A stretch of DNA of 64,000 nucleotides. Source: Rhopalosiphum padi. Its lineage: Eukaryota; Arthropoda; Insecta; Hemiptera; Aphididae. The DNA lies in the NCBI RefSeq assembly GCF_020882245.1, contig NC_083600.1, forward strand, positions 25,792,001-25,856,000. The letters run 5' to 3'. Each line of letters begins with the position of its first letter. The stretch's first letter is position 1. Positions 51,401 to 61,639 of the stretch are shown here, one piece after another. The notes under the pieces were generated by a model. It saw nothing but the letters and a program-made list of their open reading frames with translations. It made no database searches and was not told the DNA's origin. The translations under genes were made by a program, and so were the position numbers.

Positions 51401-53750
51401 ACAAAATAATTTTACAATCATAAGTAGAATTACGAAACGCGAAATCTTGTCGGTAATCGCATGCCTATTTGACCCATTAGGACTAGTGGGTCCCGCTATT
51501 ATACGGGCCAAGCTTATGTTACAGCAGTTGTGGCGATTAAAAATACAATGGGACGAACCGCTTCCGAACGAGATTCAAGAACAATGGATTACCTATAGAA
51601 ACTCTTTGTGTGAATTAAATAACCTAATTATACCTCGACAAATTACGTGTAAAAACGATATCGTAAATATACAAATTCACGGGTTCGCGGATGCGAGCAT
51701 CAATGCGTATGGCTGTTGCTTATATTTACGATGTACAAATTCGGATGGTGTGCACACTTCAAAATTAATATGTGCAAAGTCCAAGGTGGCCCCATTAAAA
51801 GTTATATCTTTACCTCGATTGGAGTTATGCGCAGCGCTTTTATTGTCAAGATTATCGAGTAAAATAGTTCCAAAATTAAATTTGAAAATTAGTAAAAGTT
51901 ATTTTTGGTCTGATTCGAATATTGTTTTATCGTGGATTACTTCCCCTTCTACCAAATGGAAAACCTTTGTGGCCCATCGTGTTGGGGAAATTCAGGAACG
52001 AACTTCTATTGCGGATTGGTCACACGTCGACACCAAGGAAAATCCAGCTGATATTATTTCACGCGGTTGTTGTCCGTCGAAATTAAGTTCATTGTCATTA
52101 TGGTGGTTTGGTCCTAAATGGCTAATTAAAAATGAAATAGAGTATCCCGTACTAAAGACGTCTTCGAATTCAACAAAATTAAAAATACCCGAAGCTCGAG
52201 AGATAACGATATCTAATGTGTGTACAAATACGCTGAATGATAATTTTTCCTTAATTAATCATTATTCGTCAATAAACAAATTAATTCACGTAACAGCTTA
52301 TTGTTTACGTTTTCGGTACAATGCATTACACAAAAATTCAAGGTTAACAGGAATGCTTAGCGTGGAAGAAATTAAATACACGCGTATTGTTATTATACGA
52401 TGTGTTCAAAAAAGATCATTCCCTCGTGAAATAAAAGATTTAATAAAATTGAAAAACGTAAGCGCGTCTAGTAAATTGTTTCGTCTGTGTCCATTTATAG
52501 ACCACGACGGTTTGATAAAGGTGGGAGGTCGTTTGAAGAACGCCGCTTCGATAGACATTTATCAACGACACCCGATCGTCTTACCCGCAGATGACCATTT
52601 TACGCGTTTATTATTTAAACACGAACACGAAAGATGTATGCACGGGGGCCCACAAGCGACCCTATCGACGATACGATTACAATATTGGCCGCTAAATGGT
52701 CGAAATATAGCACGAAGTACAGTGCATAAATGTGTGAAATGTTTTAAATATAAACCGATTGTCGTACAACCTATTATGGGACAATTACCTGCAGACCGCG
52801 TAGAACCGGCTCGCGCGTTCCTAAAATGTGGGATTGATTTCGCTGGTCCGTTTTTGATTAAATCTAGTTTACGTCGCAATGCTCCTTTAAGTAAAAGTTA
52901 TGTATGCATTTTTGTATGTTTTACAACCAAGGCGACTCATTTAGAATTGGTTAGTGATTTATCTACACAGGCTTTCATCGGAGCGCTAAACCGTTTTTTT
53001 GATAGACGAGGTAAAAGTAGCGTGATATATTCCGATAATGCTACCAATTTTGCCGGTGCAAATAATAAATTAAAAGAATGGTACGATTTATTTCAAGTCG
53101 ATAAACATAAAACAAAGTTGGATGAGGTCTTGAAGAACAATGGTGTACAGTGGAAATTTATACCTGCGCGCTCCCCGCATTTCGGCGGATTATGGGAATC
53201 CGCCGTGAAATCTATGAAGAATATAGTACGAAAGACACTAGGTGACGCTCATTTAACATATGAAGAATTTAATACCGTTCTCACGCGCGCCGAAGCATGT
53301 TTAAATTCCCGTCCTCTTACACCTCTTTCTACCGATCCTAATGACTTGGGGGTATTGACACCCGGTCATTTCCTAATAGGTGACTCTCTGCTGGCAATTC
53401 CTGAGCCTGACATATCTGATGTCAAAACCAACAGATTGACGCGATGGCGTAGGTTAAGTCATTATTCTCAAATAATTTGGAAGAAATCGAGTCGTGAATA
53501 TTTAAATCAACTTCATGAGAGGGAAAAGTGGTCAGGTGAGAAGGGACCTAAGTTAGATATCGATACTGTAGTATTAGTTCGAGACGAAAACATCTCCCCC
53601 TTAAATTGGAAGCTGGGTCGTGTGACGAAGGTTCAACGAGGTCCCGACGATATCATTCGTTCAGCTGAAGTTAAATTGGTAAATGGTTGTATTACACGAG
53701 CAGTGCGAAACTTATGTCCACTTCCCTTTGATGGAAATATATCTAAATAA
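48492..53750 (+). CDS. BEL/Pao gag-pol polyprotein, intact, 1752 aa
   Basis: One frame encodes the usual BEL/Pao order. A gag-like region lies near residues 120-270 (PVFNGSYNDW). Cys/His knuckles follow at about 343-402 (CFIC, CFKCGKTH). The aspartic protease has LLDSGS with D473. The reverse transcriptase has LSADITKMYRQF (D810) and YMDD at 885-888. RNase H has D1067, E1111, D1141 and D1187. The integrase has H1379, H1384, C1414 and C1417, then D1449, D1515 and E1569. A BEL/Pao C-terminal domain lies at about 1640-1745. No internal stops or frameshifts and no missing catalytic residues were seen. The ATG follows a leader after the primer binding site and is the first in this frame. Minus-strand ORFs inside are shadows. 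Confidence 0.95.
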   Translation: MGEPDINTLIARRGQIKAIVTRFQNYLKSPDCDIKQIPPRQLKIEEAWQNFELVQTAIEELENNTSTTDHSQYRIDFENLFFETVAEAEQKISSIRANQNETSFRNSNNGESINSTSSIIKLAALNIPVFNGSYNDWVSFKDIFTALIHTNSNLTPIQKFFYLRSSLNGDAANCIKNFETTAINYEHAWKTLTARYNNEKLLIQCHVKDICELNVVKDNSSDSLRMFSDSLRTHISALEALKQRPTDWGPLLIHIICSKLDSNTLTEWEVKSPKTEIPKIENLMIFLDDRAQILEAVESSKNLINNINTISTSEIKNNINRKNSHNKTSITSIAFPTTTEVSCFICNLKHTIYKCPTFLALSINDRIKKVNEIELCKLCLRKHDSKKRCLSRNCFKCGKTHNTLLHIVQHKINNDARSITEGKSNHSSTQIDVNSSISAHSHDKNYEQVLLSTAIVRVFGENKSSSLCRALLDSGSQSNFITEELVQCLKLKRSKTNHQISGIGTTVQHAHSYVIAQVKSKFNDYSFTLKMLVVPKITNDIPAKHIYNTGHIPQNVSLADPLFWSPQKVDLLIGATHFYDLMSERRIKPVPNGPIFQETKLGWVVSGPTQIYNHKVEPLNNSICYTASIHTNVTLENMLPRFWRVEEFEGDNTYTIEEKTCKSIFDKTVIREPDGRFTVHLPFRENSLRLGESYNIAKRRLLNLESRLANNTKLKNEYTHFMNEYTSLGHMEQVQDDQINDKEEAYYLPHHAVFKEASTSTRLRVVFDASCKTSNGVSLNDVLLKGPVLQDDLVYILARFRTHNFVLSADITKMYRQFWVTKAHRIFQRILWRTNPQENINIFQLNTVTYGTVPASFLATGCLHKLADSQNVDPIIAAAIKRDFYMDDFLGGTNSYESAVQLRDGLIKTMQSAGLELRKWASNNDNLIKDVMSIKEDSKDTVPISDDNSITKVLGLFWNSTTDTLQFEVQQNNFTIISRITKREILSVIACLFDPLGLVGPAIIRAKLMLQQLWRLKIQWDEPLPNEIQEQWITYRNSLCELNNLIIPRQITCKNDIVNIQIHGFADASINAYGCCLYLRCTNSDGVHTSKLICAKSKVAPLKVISLPRLELCAALLLSRLSSKIVPKLNLKISKSYFWSDSNIVLSWITSPSTKWKTFVAHRVGEIQERTSIADWSHVDTKENPADIISRGCCPSKLSSLSLWWFGPKWLIKNEIEYPVLKTSSNSTKLKIPEAREITISNVCTNTLNDNFSLINHYSSINKLIHVTAYCLRFRYNALHKNSRLTGMLSVEEIKYTRIVIIRCVQKRSFPREIKDLIKLKNVSASSKLFRLCPFIDHDGLIKVGGRLKNAASIDIYQRHPIVLPADDHFTRLLFKHEHERCMHGGPQATLSTIRLQYWPLNGRNIARSTVHKCVKCFKYKPIVVQPIMGQLPADRVEPARAFLKCGIDFAGPFLIKSSLRRNAPLSKSYVCIFVCFTTKATHLELVSDLSTQAFIGALNRFFDRRGKSSVIYSDNATNFAGANNKLKEWYDLFQVDKHKTKLDEVLKNNGVQWKFIPARSPHFGGLWESAVKSMKNIVRKTLGDAHLTYEEFNTVLTRAEACLNSRPLTPLSTDPNDLGVLTPGHFLIGDSLLAIPEPDISDVKTNRLTRWRRLSHYSQIIWKKSSREYLNQLHEREKWSGEKGPKLDIDTVVLVRDENISPLNWKLGRVTKVQRGPDDIIRSAEVKLVNGCITRAVRNLCPLPFDGNISK

Positions 53751-53912
53751 CTAAATATTTATTATACCTTTTATAATTGTGTATTTATTATAATCAAATA
53801 TCGAAATTTATTATATCTTAACTTATTTTATATATTATTATTTATTTGTTTATTATATTATTATTATATATATTTTTTATTGTAATTATCATTAGTTGAA
53901 AACAAATGTTTC
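53751..53912 (+). other. BEL/Pao untranslated region after gag-pol
   Basis: Very AT-rich spacer between the stop codon and the purine-rich tract. No envelope ORF. Confidence 0.7.
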
Positions 53913-53923
53913 AAGGCGGGCGG
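53913..53923 (+). other. Polypurine tract
   Basis: AAGGCGGGCGG, nearly all purine, ends two bases before the right LTR. This is the expected site for plus-strand DNA priming. Confidence 0.65.
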
Positions 53924-53925
53924 CA

Positions 53926-54239
53926 TGTTGCGTATGGATATCTATATTGCCAAATGTTATCATTATGTGTATTATATTATATCGGTTTATTGTTATCCGT
54001 ATATCGATATTGTTATCGGCCTGGCCGGTCTGGGATACCGACGGGTTTTTCGATTTTTATTATATGGTCAGTCGCGAAAGATATTATAACGCAAAAGTGT
54101 CGACTCCGCTCTTAGAATTAAAAGCGTTAAATAAATCTAAATTACTTATTATTTCATAACAACAAAATTCATTATTTATTTCATTCATACAGTCCACTAA
54201 TACTAATCCTATAACCGGTGCAATTTTATCACGGCAACA
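53926..54239 (+). repeat. 3' LTR of BEL/Pao element
   Basis: Identical by eye to the left LTR over 314 bases. Its AATAAA at 54130-54135 should end the element's transcript and could also truncate host transcripts reading through. Confidence 0.95.
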
Positions 54240-54244
54240 CATAT
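54240..54244. repeat. 5-bp target site duplication (right), BEL/Pao
   Basis: CATAT, the exact copy of the left flank. Confidence 0.8.
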
Positions 54245-57200
54245 GTTATTAGTTATTACCGCAGTAATTTAAATAAATTACACGCATACATTAATTTAGT
54301 ACACAGCAATGATAGAGTACTTTTATATTCCTCGAAATCAACATGTTTTGTTTTGTGTTTCAGTGAAGACTATGGTCTTTTTAATGTCATTACTAAATTT
54401 CTCGGTGGTATTTTAATGTTAAAAGCTATTGTATGTTCATATATGTGTACCTCGTTACATACATAATATTAATAAAATCCTATAATAGAGCGATCACAAC
54501 CAAAACTGTTATGATATAATTTACAAATATAAAGATAATTTTAAAACGTGCACGCAATCACATAATAATATTATTATTCATTAAAGTAGTAAATCCCATA
54601 TTATATTTATTATAATAATAACCTATCTAACGTTTGACAATAGATATCTCAACTAAACTTTTACTCCATTTAACTATATTTCAATTCGCATTTTGATTAA
54701 AATAATAAGGCACGTGATTATTATGATTATTATGATTATTGATAAAATGATAAATTTATTATGATAACTAATTCATATATCTTGGGATTTTTAGTTTGAA
54801 ATAAAATAGACTAACATTACTAACTGAAACCTGATAAATACGAATTGGTTATTAGCGGGCTATGATGTTAATATACTAACAAAACAACAAAACATGCATA
54901 GACTTATGCATATAAAAACAGACAATTATGCATTAAAAATTACAAACTGTGCAAAATTATTTAAAATTAATTAAAAATTCTGTGTATGGGTTGAAAGATT
55001 ATGATATTACATATCAATTATAAAAATTGAATAATATAAGGAAATATATTTTTGTATATATATATTTATATTTTTAGAACTTATTGTCGTTTTTTTGAAA
55101 AAAAATAATTTAAAAAAAAACAATTGTATATGCCCAAACGTCAAAAAATTAAGAATATGCTAAGTATAACTTTGTATTTCGAATCACTATATTGTAGTAA
55201 GATACAATATTTATTTATCTTATTTATTTCTAATTAATAATGGAAATTCGTTGACATGCAAAATCGTCAACATCGCCACAATTAATGTTATTAAATTTCA
55301 AATAAACTATTAATAATTGTATGAAAAAAATTGGTTATTCAGTTTAATATAGTATTATGTGTAATACTCATCGTATCTATATTTTCTATTTGTATTATAA
55401 ATAACGATGTTGGTGCTTATTTATCAGGAGATAACGACCCAATTACTTCGTATACTTACCGAATATATATACCTTACTATTCTAACCACACCTAAGGGCT
55501 AAAGGGATGTGTATTTTTGAACTAATACAATATTTTTTATTTCTTGTGATTCCCTGGTATATTGTTTCCGCTTATTGCCTACAATTTAACAAGACATTTC
55601 TATTCGATAGGAGTGTAGTAAAACGGCATTATATATGATAATACTCCTGTATTATAGACAAAAAAATTATAGATATAATATATTTATTATCATATAGAAT
55701 AAAATAAATTCTTGAAATAATAAATTATTTATGAATTAAACTCGATACGCTGATTTTTGAGTTATATACACATAGAATATGTTATAAAAAATAAAATTTT
55801 GTCATGTTTTAGTTTTTACATTTTTATGAAGATAGACACAACAAATTATAATATAGCACGAAGATATTTCATAAAATATTGATAATTAAGTATTTAATGA
55901 CGGTATAAGGGACGTGATAACACACATTATAATATGTTGATAATAGATTTTACATATTTTATTTATAACGTTTTTAATCCTAATGTCACTAACACCAATT
56001 ATGTCGTTGCCGTCCAATTACAAAGTTGAATTCGAACAAGTATATTATGTATACTGTGTAGGACACAGAAAAACTTTTTGCCGTCGTGAAAAACATTTGA
56101 CATGGAAATTAAATAAAAAATAATATTTATCTCGGAGAGGAAAAAACGGTCGTATTTCATTAAATCTGTTTTTCACAATAAACCCACCGCGCTGATACCT
56201 CGTCGTCTTATTATAATCCGAAGGCTTATACTTTGATTATATGTACAACATATTATATTATGAAAATGTAGAAGGTAGAATATGTCATACACGCAATAAT
56301 CCAATGTAGTGATTCGTGCTAGTTATACTGATATTTAACGTTAAAATTATACGTCATTATGTATACATTTATATTTTATATATTATAAGAAATAATTATT
56401 GTAATAAACGCCATTATGATTACTATTTTCTTCTATAAAATATTCTAAGCATACTTGAATTTGTATGTTATAGAAACAACACTATGTTTTTTATTATTCA
56501 AATCAAACAGACGTATACCAACTAAGATAGACACGAGAGTGAAACAATTTGTTTGTACAATTTGAAAAATAGTCTACGTTCCTATATTTTAGTTTCTAAT
56601 GGAATATAATTATTGTATATACTCACAATCAATTTTATTTCATGTAAATTAAATTCGATGTATTTCTTTTTGAATTATTTCATAACCATTACATCCAATG
56701 TGGCTTAACTAATAAATGATTATGTTATTAGGTATTAGTACAATTGCAGCAGCTAAGACATGTGGTCCAGCCTCAATAAACAGTATTAGAAATTATATAA
56801 AACATTTTCTATTAACAATTATTGTTCGTTTTATTTAATTTACTTGATCACTTAATCAACGAATTATGCATAATCAACCAAATGAAAATATACATACAAA
56901 TGCAATAATTATATTATGCTTATATCATGGTTTATACAATTATTACGTAAACGATTTTCAGTATCAAAAAATATTGGTGTAATTGCACCAAATTGAGGGT
57001 TGGTAACCAAATTTCACCTCTATTCCGTCATTTGTCATCCGTTCTATGATCATCACTATGTGATCTGTTTGAAAGTTATATTTCTAAGTTAATAATATAA
57101 TAATTAATTGTTCAAAATAATATATAATTTCAATAATAATATCATAACCACACGGCGTTTTAGTTAGGCTTTTCACGTACACTCTGGTCATGTAGTCCGT

Positions 57201-57393
57201 TTACGCTGTATAATGTATTGTTTCATATATTATTACAATACATTCAATTTATTATTACTTTATTAATACAATATTTTATATTTTGATTTTCTATTGTATT
57301 TTTTTTTTCATCTATGTGGACTAATGAGTATACTAAGCAAAAATTAAGACTTCAATTAGACGTTGTTAGTCAATTCATTCAAGCAATTGTTTA

Positions 57394-57661
57394 TTATATC
57401 TTTTCAAGTAAATCACTTATCTGCTCATACATTTTTTGTTCATTCAATAAATTAAGAACTTCGTTATCTTTGAACCGAATGTTATTTTCATTTACCAGGA
57501 CTGCTCGAAACGTTGTTTAAAGACATAGAAAGTTCCTGACGCTTTGCTTCCGTCTTATTTCCGAGTTCTGCCGTAACAATGTATTTTACAATATTTATGC
57601 TGACGTCGTCGGTAGTTTTACAGTTGACTTGGTATGCGTATTGCTGTTCTTCACTTCCCAT
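57394..57661 (-). pseudogene. Short coding-like ORF and out-of-frame continuation, unrecognised
   Basis: An ATG at 57661 opens 57 codons (MGSEEQQYAYQVNCKTTDDV onward) ending in TGA at 57488. A second open run of 35 codons, in another frame, overlaps its end and reaches TAA at 57394 (..FKDNEVLNLLNEQKMYEQIS..). Both have balanced, non-AT-driven amino-acid composition, unlike neighbouring ORFs. A CCTG|GTAAAT donor-like site lies at the junction, so this could be one exon plus read-through, or a small gene broken by a frameshift. I do not recognise the product. No signal peptide or membrane segment is visible. Confidence 0.3.
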
Positions 57662-58477
57662 TAAAGATGTTTACGATTTATGCACCTATGTTGATTATGC
57701 ATTCATTCGTAAATAGTTACGACCCATTGTTGTTTAACAACAATTATAGGTACGTATATTATTTGTTTATCACATTGTTATCTCGTTAATTTATTTATCA
57801 TCAGAATTTCAAAAATCTATCAACACTATACTCTCTGTCTGTCTGCTGAGTTGAATTTTAAGTCAACACAGAATAATTATAGTATAACTTTACGTACCTA
57901 CTTGCTACGAATGCTATCATTTACCCCAGCATTTTCAACACCGATAACAACGCGCGTGGTGATGACTGTCGTGTGGGGTTGTAGTCTCTATAGACAACAT
58001 TATACTATAATAATATTACATTTTATTTTTTAAGCAATTAATTATCATCTGTGCCATCTGAAAATTGTTAGTACCAGCTTACTGTTTTTATTTTTGTTTT
58101 TAACGACTTGGTGACATCGTACGGGCATTGCGGCCAATACAATTTCAATATCAATTCAAAGACCGATAAATAAGACTTAGTTGGTGATCCGAAAACTTTT
58201 AGGATCATTGAATACAACTATGTACATATTCGCGAGGTCATTTGTCTCTGCAAACATCTATATATTATGATATTCAAAATGTAATTACGCGTGTTGTACA
58301 CGGGCGAATGAAAATAAAAATCAATGTTTTCTGCAGTGAACAGTGAATATAGAAAAAGCGAAATAAAATATTTTTAAACCTCTTATTGTTATTGTTTAGA
58401 TGAAAATTATCCATTAAAAATAATATATTTTTTTTATGCTTAACTACGGTCTATAACAATAATAGTTCAACTCACTT

Positions 58478-58567
58478 CAGCGAATCCCAATTCATCGACA
58501 TCCCAATTCGCCGAAAACATATCGATTTTATAATCGGTATTTTTAAAACATTCCCGTTTCACCGATA
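58478..58567 (-). repeat. Cluster of dispersed repeat motifs
   Basis: Read on the minus strand, three variants of one motif occur close together: CGGTGAAACGGGAATG, TTCGGCGAATTGGGATGT and TCGATGAATTGGGATTCGCTG. This looks like the degenerate tandem core of an interspersed element. The family is not identified. Confidence 0.45.
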
Positions 58568-61195
58568 TTCTAATAATGCATATATTCGTTTAAGTAAATC
58601 TTGCATTAAATATACCAAATTTATTATTTTTTAATAATATTCTCAATTCATCTTCAGATGAAAATTATAATAATAAGATGCATGTTATTATACATACGAG
58701 TAGACATGCAGTTCGTGTTTATGAACTTTATATAATAAATTCCAAATTGTTTTTAATGTTTATGTGATTATATTATTTTCTGTCCATTATAACCTTTTAG
58801 AACAGTAAAAATGGTTCGACTTTTAATTTTGGGAGTGGATTCTGGTATCAATAATAAATTAATAACCATCAATTAATATTGAATATCGAATTTAGTGATA
58901 TGAAACATCGATAATGATGATAATAGCTGAGTTGCGTAATTGCGATGTCAAAACAGGACGCGAATTAACACATTTTAAAGTTGAAATATACCATTTTTTT
59001 GGATATAAGTAGTATGCATGCAGTTAGATAAGATCGACGATTTAAAAAACACGACAATTATTGTATTAAGTCTACAACTATCAAACATGTTATTATTATA
59101 ACACATTAAATAGAATTTTACAATTACTAAAATCACAAACCAAAAAATAAATAATTGATCGATTTTAAAATTTAGCTTTTTACGAATGAAATTCAATATT
59201 TTCTTAAAAGCATATTACATAATATAATGTGTGTTGTGTTTAGTTTTCGACGGGTCCCACAAATTAATAAATGTTGTTTTTATTTGTTTATTTTAGAATT
59301 TTCATTAACGATTCCCTCTTAAAATATTTAAAAAATGTAAACCAACATAAAATATACCTTTTAATATTTACTATAAATTAAGTATACTAGAAAGTCAACT
59401 ATTTTCAAGCGATAGGTTCAAAAGAAATGATAACATAAATTTATTACCGTTTATAAGAATTGTTCTCGTAACTTGCATCCTCATTTTATGAGTTTGTTGC
59501 AAAAGACTCAGTTTTACAACAGCTACCCTCTGGATTTAATCGTACCTATATATTTTTCAGTTTCTCACATCGTCTGTCTAAATCGGTATAAAAAAGCATA
59601 CACTTAATAGGTTTACACAGTTTATCCGAATTTCTACTTTATTCGTTATAATAGTAATACTATATGTATACTAAGTGATATACTAGTAATAATAGTGTAT
59701 ATTCAGTGTACTCACTGTATAGTGTATACTATTATTATATAATTAATTAAAAATTGAAATGTAAATTTCCGGTTTACATAATATTAAGTACATATATCTC
59801 AACCAATATTTATATTACGCAAATGAAAATTCATTAACATATTTATATAAATAATATAATAATAATAATATACATGTATATTATATATTATAAAGTTCTA
59901 CGAATAAAACAAAATATTATATTGTGCACACTAAATATATATTAAAGAGGAAACTGAATACATTTATGATTTATTAAAGATAAATTATACATAATAAAAT
60001 ACACAAATTACACGTATTACATGTTATAAACATTTGAAGTAGACAGTAGAATATCATTTATACGATTTCCATTTAATTATATCATTCAATGATACTACCC
60101 ATCGCATAGATACAATAAATTTATATATTATAGTATATTCACGGTCGTCGTGGTTAAAATATTCCACCATGTAGGTTTGTAGTCTTGTGAAGTTATCTTG
60201 CGGTAAAGGATCAAAAAAATGATAAATCATACTAAAACCATACAATACAAAAATGTATATATTTATTTATTTATTATAAAAATGTATAATAACATTAAAT
60301 TAATACAATCAAAAATAAAATATGCGTAGGTACACGTATACAATACACGAGAACGTGTTGATGAGTTTTGACAATTATTTTTTTACAGACATAATTATAT
60401 TAAAATATTATAAAATACTTTTATTATTACGAGTACCTACGTATTCGTTGTACTCTTTATGGGAATGATAGTTTACATAAAAAAATATATATTTATACAT
60501 ATAATATAAAACATGACAACTAAGTATATGTTTCGTAGGCCCAGTTAATAATATTATATAGGCATAGTATCGATGTGGTTTTAATTTAAACTATTTTAAA
60601 TTCGTATCGGATGTGTTACATGGAAGTGTGTTTACCGCTGTGCAACTATTACTGCAATGACACCGGTTTTGTTTAAATATTGTATACAATGAGAATCCAA
60701 CTCGCGAACTGGAAAATTTGTTTTTAATTCCCATTGTTATTATTATGACCTTCGCGGTTTTACACCATTCACGACGGTCATGTGTATAGTACACACAATA
60801 ATGCGATTTTATATCACTTATAAAACATATTATATATTATAATAATGTATTGTAATACATTGTAGATAATTCGTGTGCGCTCCCATCTCACTGTGCTACT
60901 GAGACTTACAATAATTTTATCGAGAAATTTATAGGTATTTGACGAGATACATGCGATTTTAGTGCTGTGTAGTGTGTATAGGTATATAGTATTCATTTCA
61001 TAAAAACGTATACAATATTAACAGTTCCGCTATAATGCGACTTGAAATCAAATAATAATATGAGTAATTTTTTTATCATTTTCAATATTTATGTAACCCA
61101 CATCTTCCACCAACACTAAAATGTTTTTATTATTATTATTATTTTATTTTTTGGATACCAGCAATCTGCTACCGCGCTCGTCGACTGTGCAAAAT

Positions 61196-61201
61196 TTTAT
61201 T
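61196..61201 (-). terminator. Candidate poly(A) signal for the minus-strand gene
   Basis: AATAAA on the minus strand, about 215 bases after the stop codon of the exon at 61417-61639. A second one lies at 61143-61148. Confidence 0.35.
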
Positions 61202-61416
61202 TTATGATTAAAAAAAAAATGAAAATTATTGTACACAAACCAAGTATAATAGATATTTACGTGTACAACACAGTGTTCAGGTACACCAAAAAAAGTGTTC
61301 AGGTACCACGGTTGTAGTGTGAAAGTAAACATAATTACTTCCCTCCCCCCACTCCTACACTATCGCGCTCGCTGCTCGACTGGATGTCGCGAGGTATAGA
61401 CCGCTGTAATTGCGCA

Positions 61417-61639
61417 TCAATTGAACCTCTCCACGCCAAGTTCATCGCATTGTCTGATGTACAACCCGAAGTAGAAGAGTACCATGAACAGGACGGTGGC
61501 AACCATCGAAAACGCCGTGTCTTCCACTTCGAATTTGAATCCCAGCAGCTCGAAACCTTCGTAGCCCGCCCTGTCCACACATTGCGATTTGTTTTCCATT
61601 TGATTGCTGCAGTGTCCTTTGATCTCCCGCTGTTTATTT
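61417..61639 (-). CDS. Terminal exon of a membrane protein, possibly ABCG transporter
   Basis: The minus-strand acceptor TTATTTTTCCAG opens the exon with one base completing a split codon. 73 full codons and TGA follow. It reads NKQREIKGHCSNQMENKSQC, then VDRAGYEGFELLGFKFEVED and one hydrophobic segment around FSMVATVLFMVLFYFGLYI, and ends GVERFN. The layout is a cysteine-containing loop, a G.ELL.F motif, one last helix and a short polar tail. That resembles the C-terminus of ABCG half-transporters, but it is only a tentative match. The exon is GC-rich against its flanks, and two shifted ORFs over it are shadows. The upstream exons of this gene should lie to the right. Confidence 0.5.

Larger units (their letters stand above)
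47810..54239 (+). mobile_element. Full-length BEL/Pao LTR retrotransposon (6430 bp)
   Basis: It has two 314-bp LTRs, a 24-base primer binding site, a single uninterrupted gag-pol ORF, a purine-rich tract before the right LTR and a 5-bp target duplication. The LTRs begin TGTTG and end CAACA. By eye they are identical along their whole length, without indels, so the insertion is young. All hallmark pol motifs are present, so the element could be autonomous. There is no envelope-like ORF between the gag-pol stop and the right LTR. It lies in the same orientation as the host gene to its left and probably within an intron of that gene. Confidence 0.95.
54245..61416. other. AT-rich DNA between the BEL/Pao element and the minus-strand exon
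   Basis: Probably intron of the host gene or intergenic. It holds a minus-strand ORF with coding-like composition (57488-57661, with a possible continuation to 57394), a small cluster of dispersed-repeat motifs (58478-58567) and a doubtful minus-strand ORF at 60054-60245. No other exon was recognised. Confidence 0.45.
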
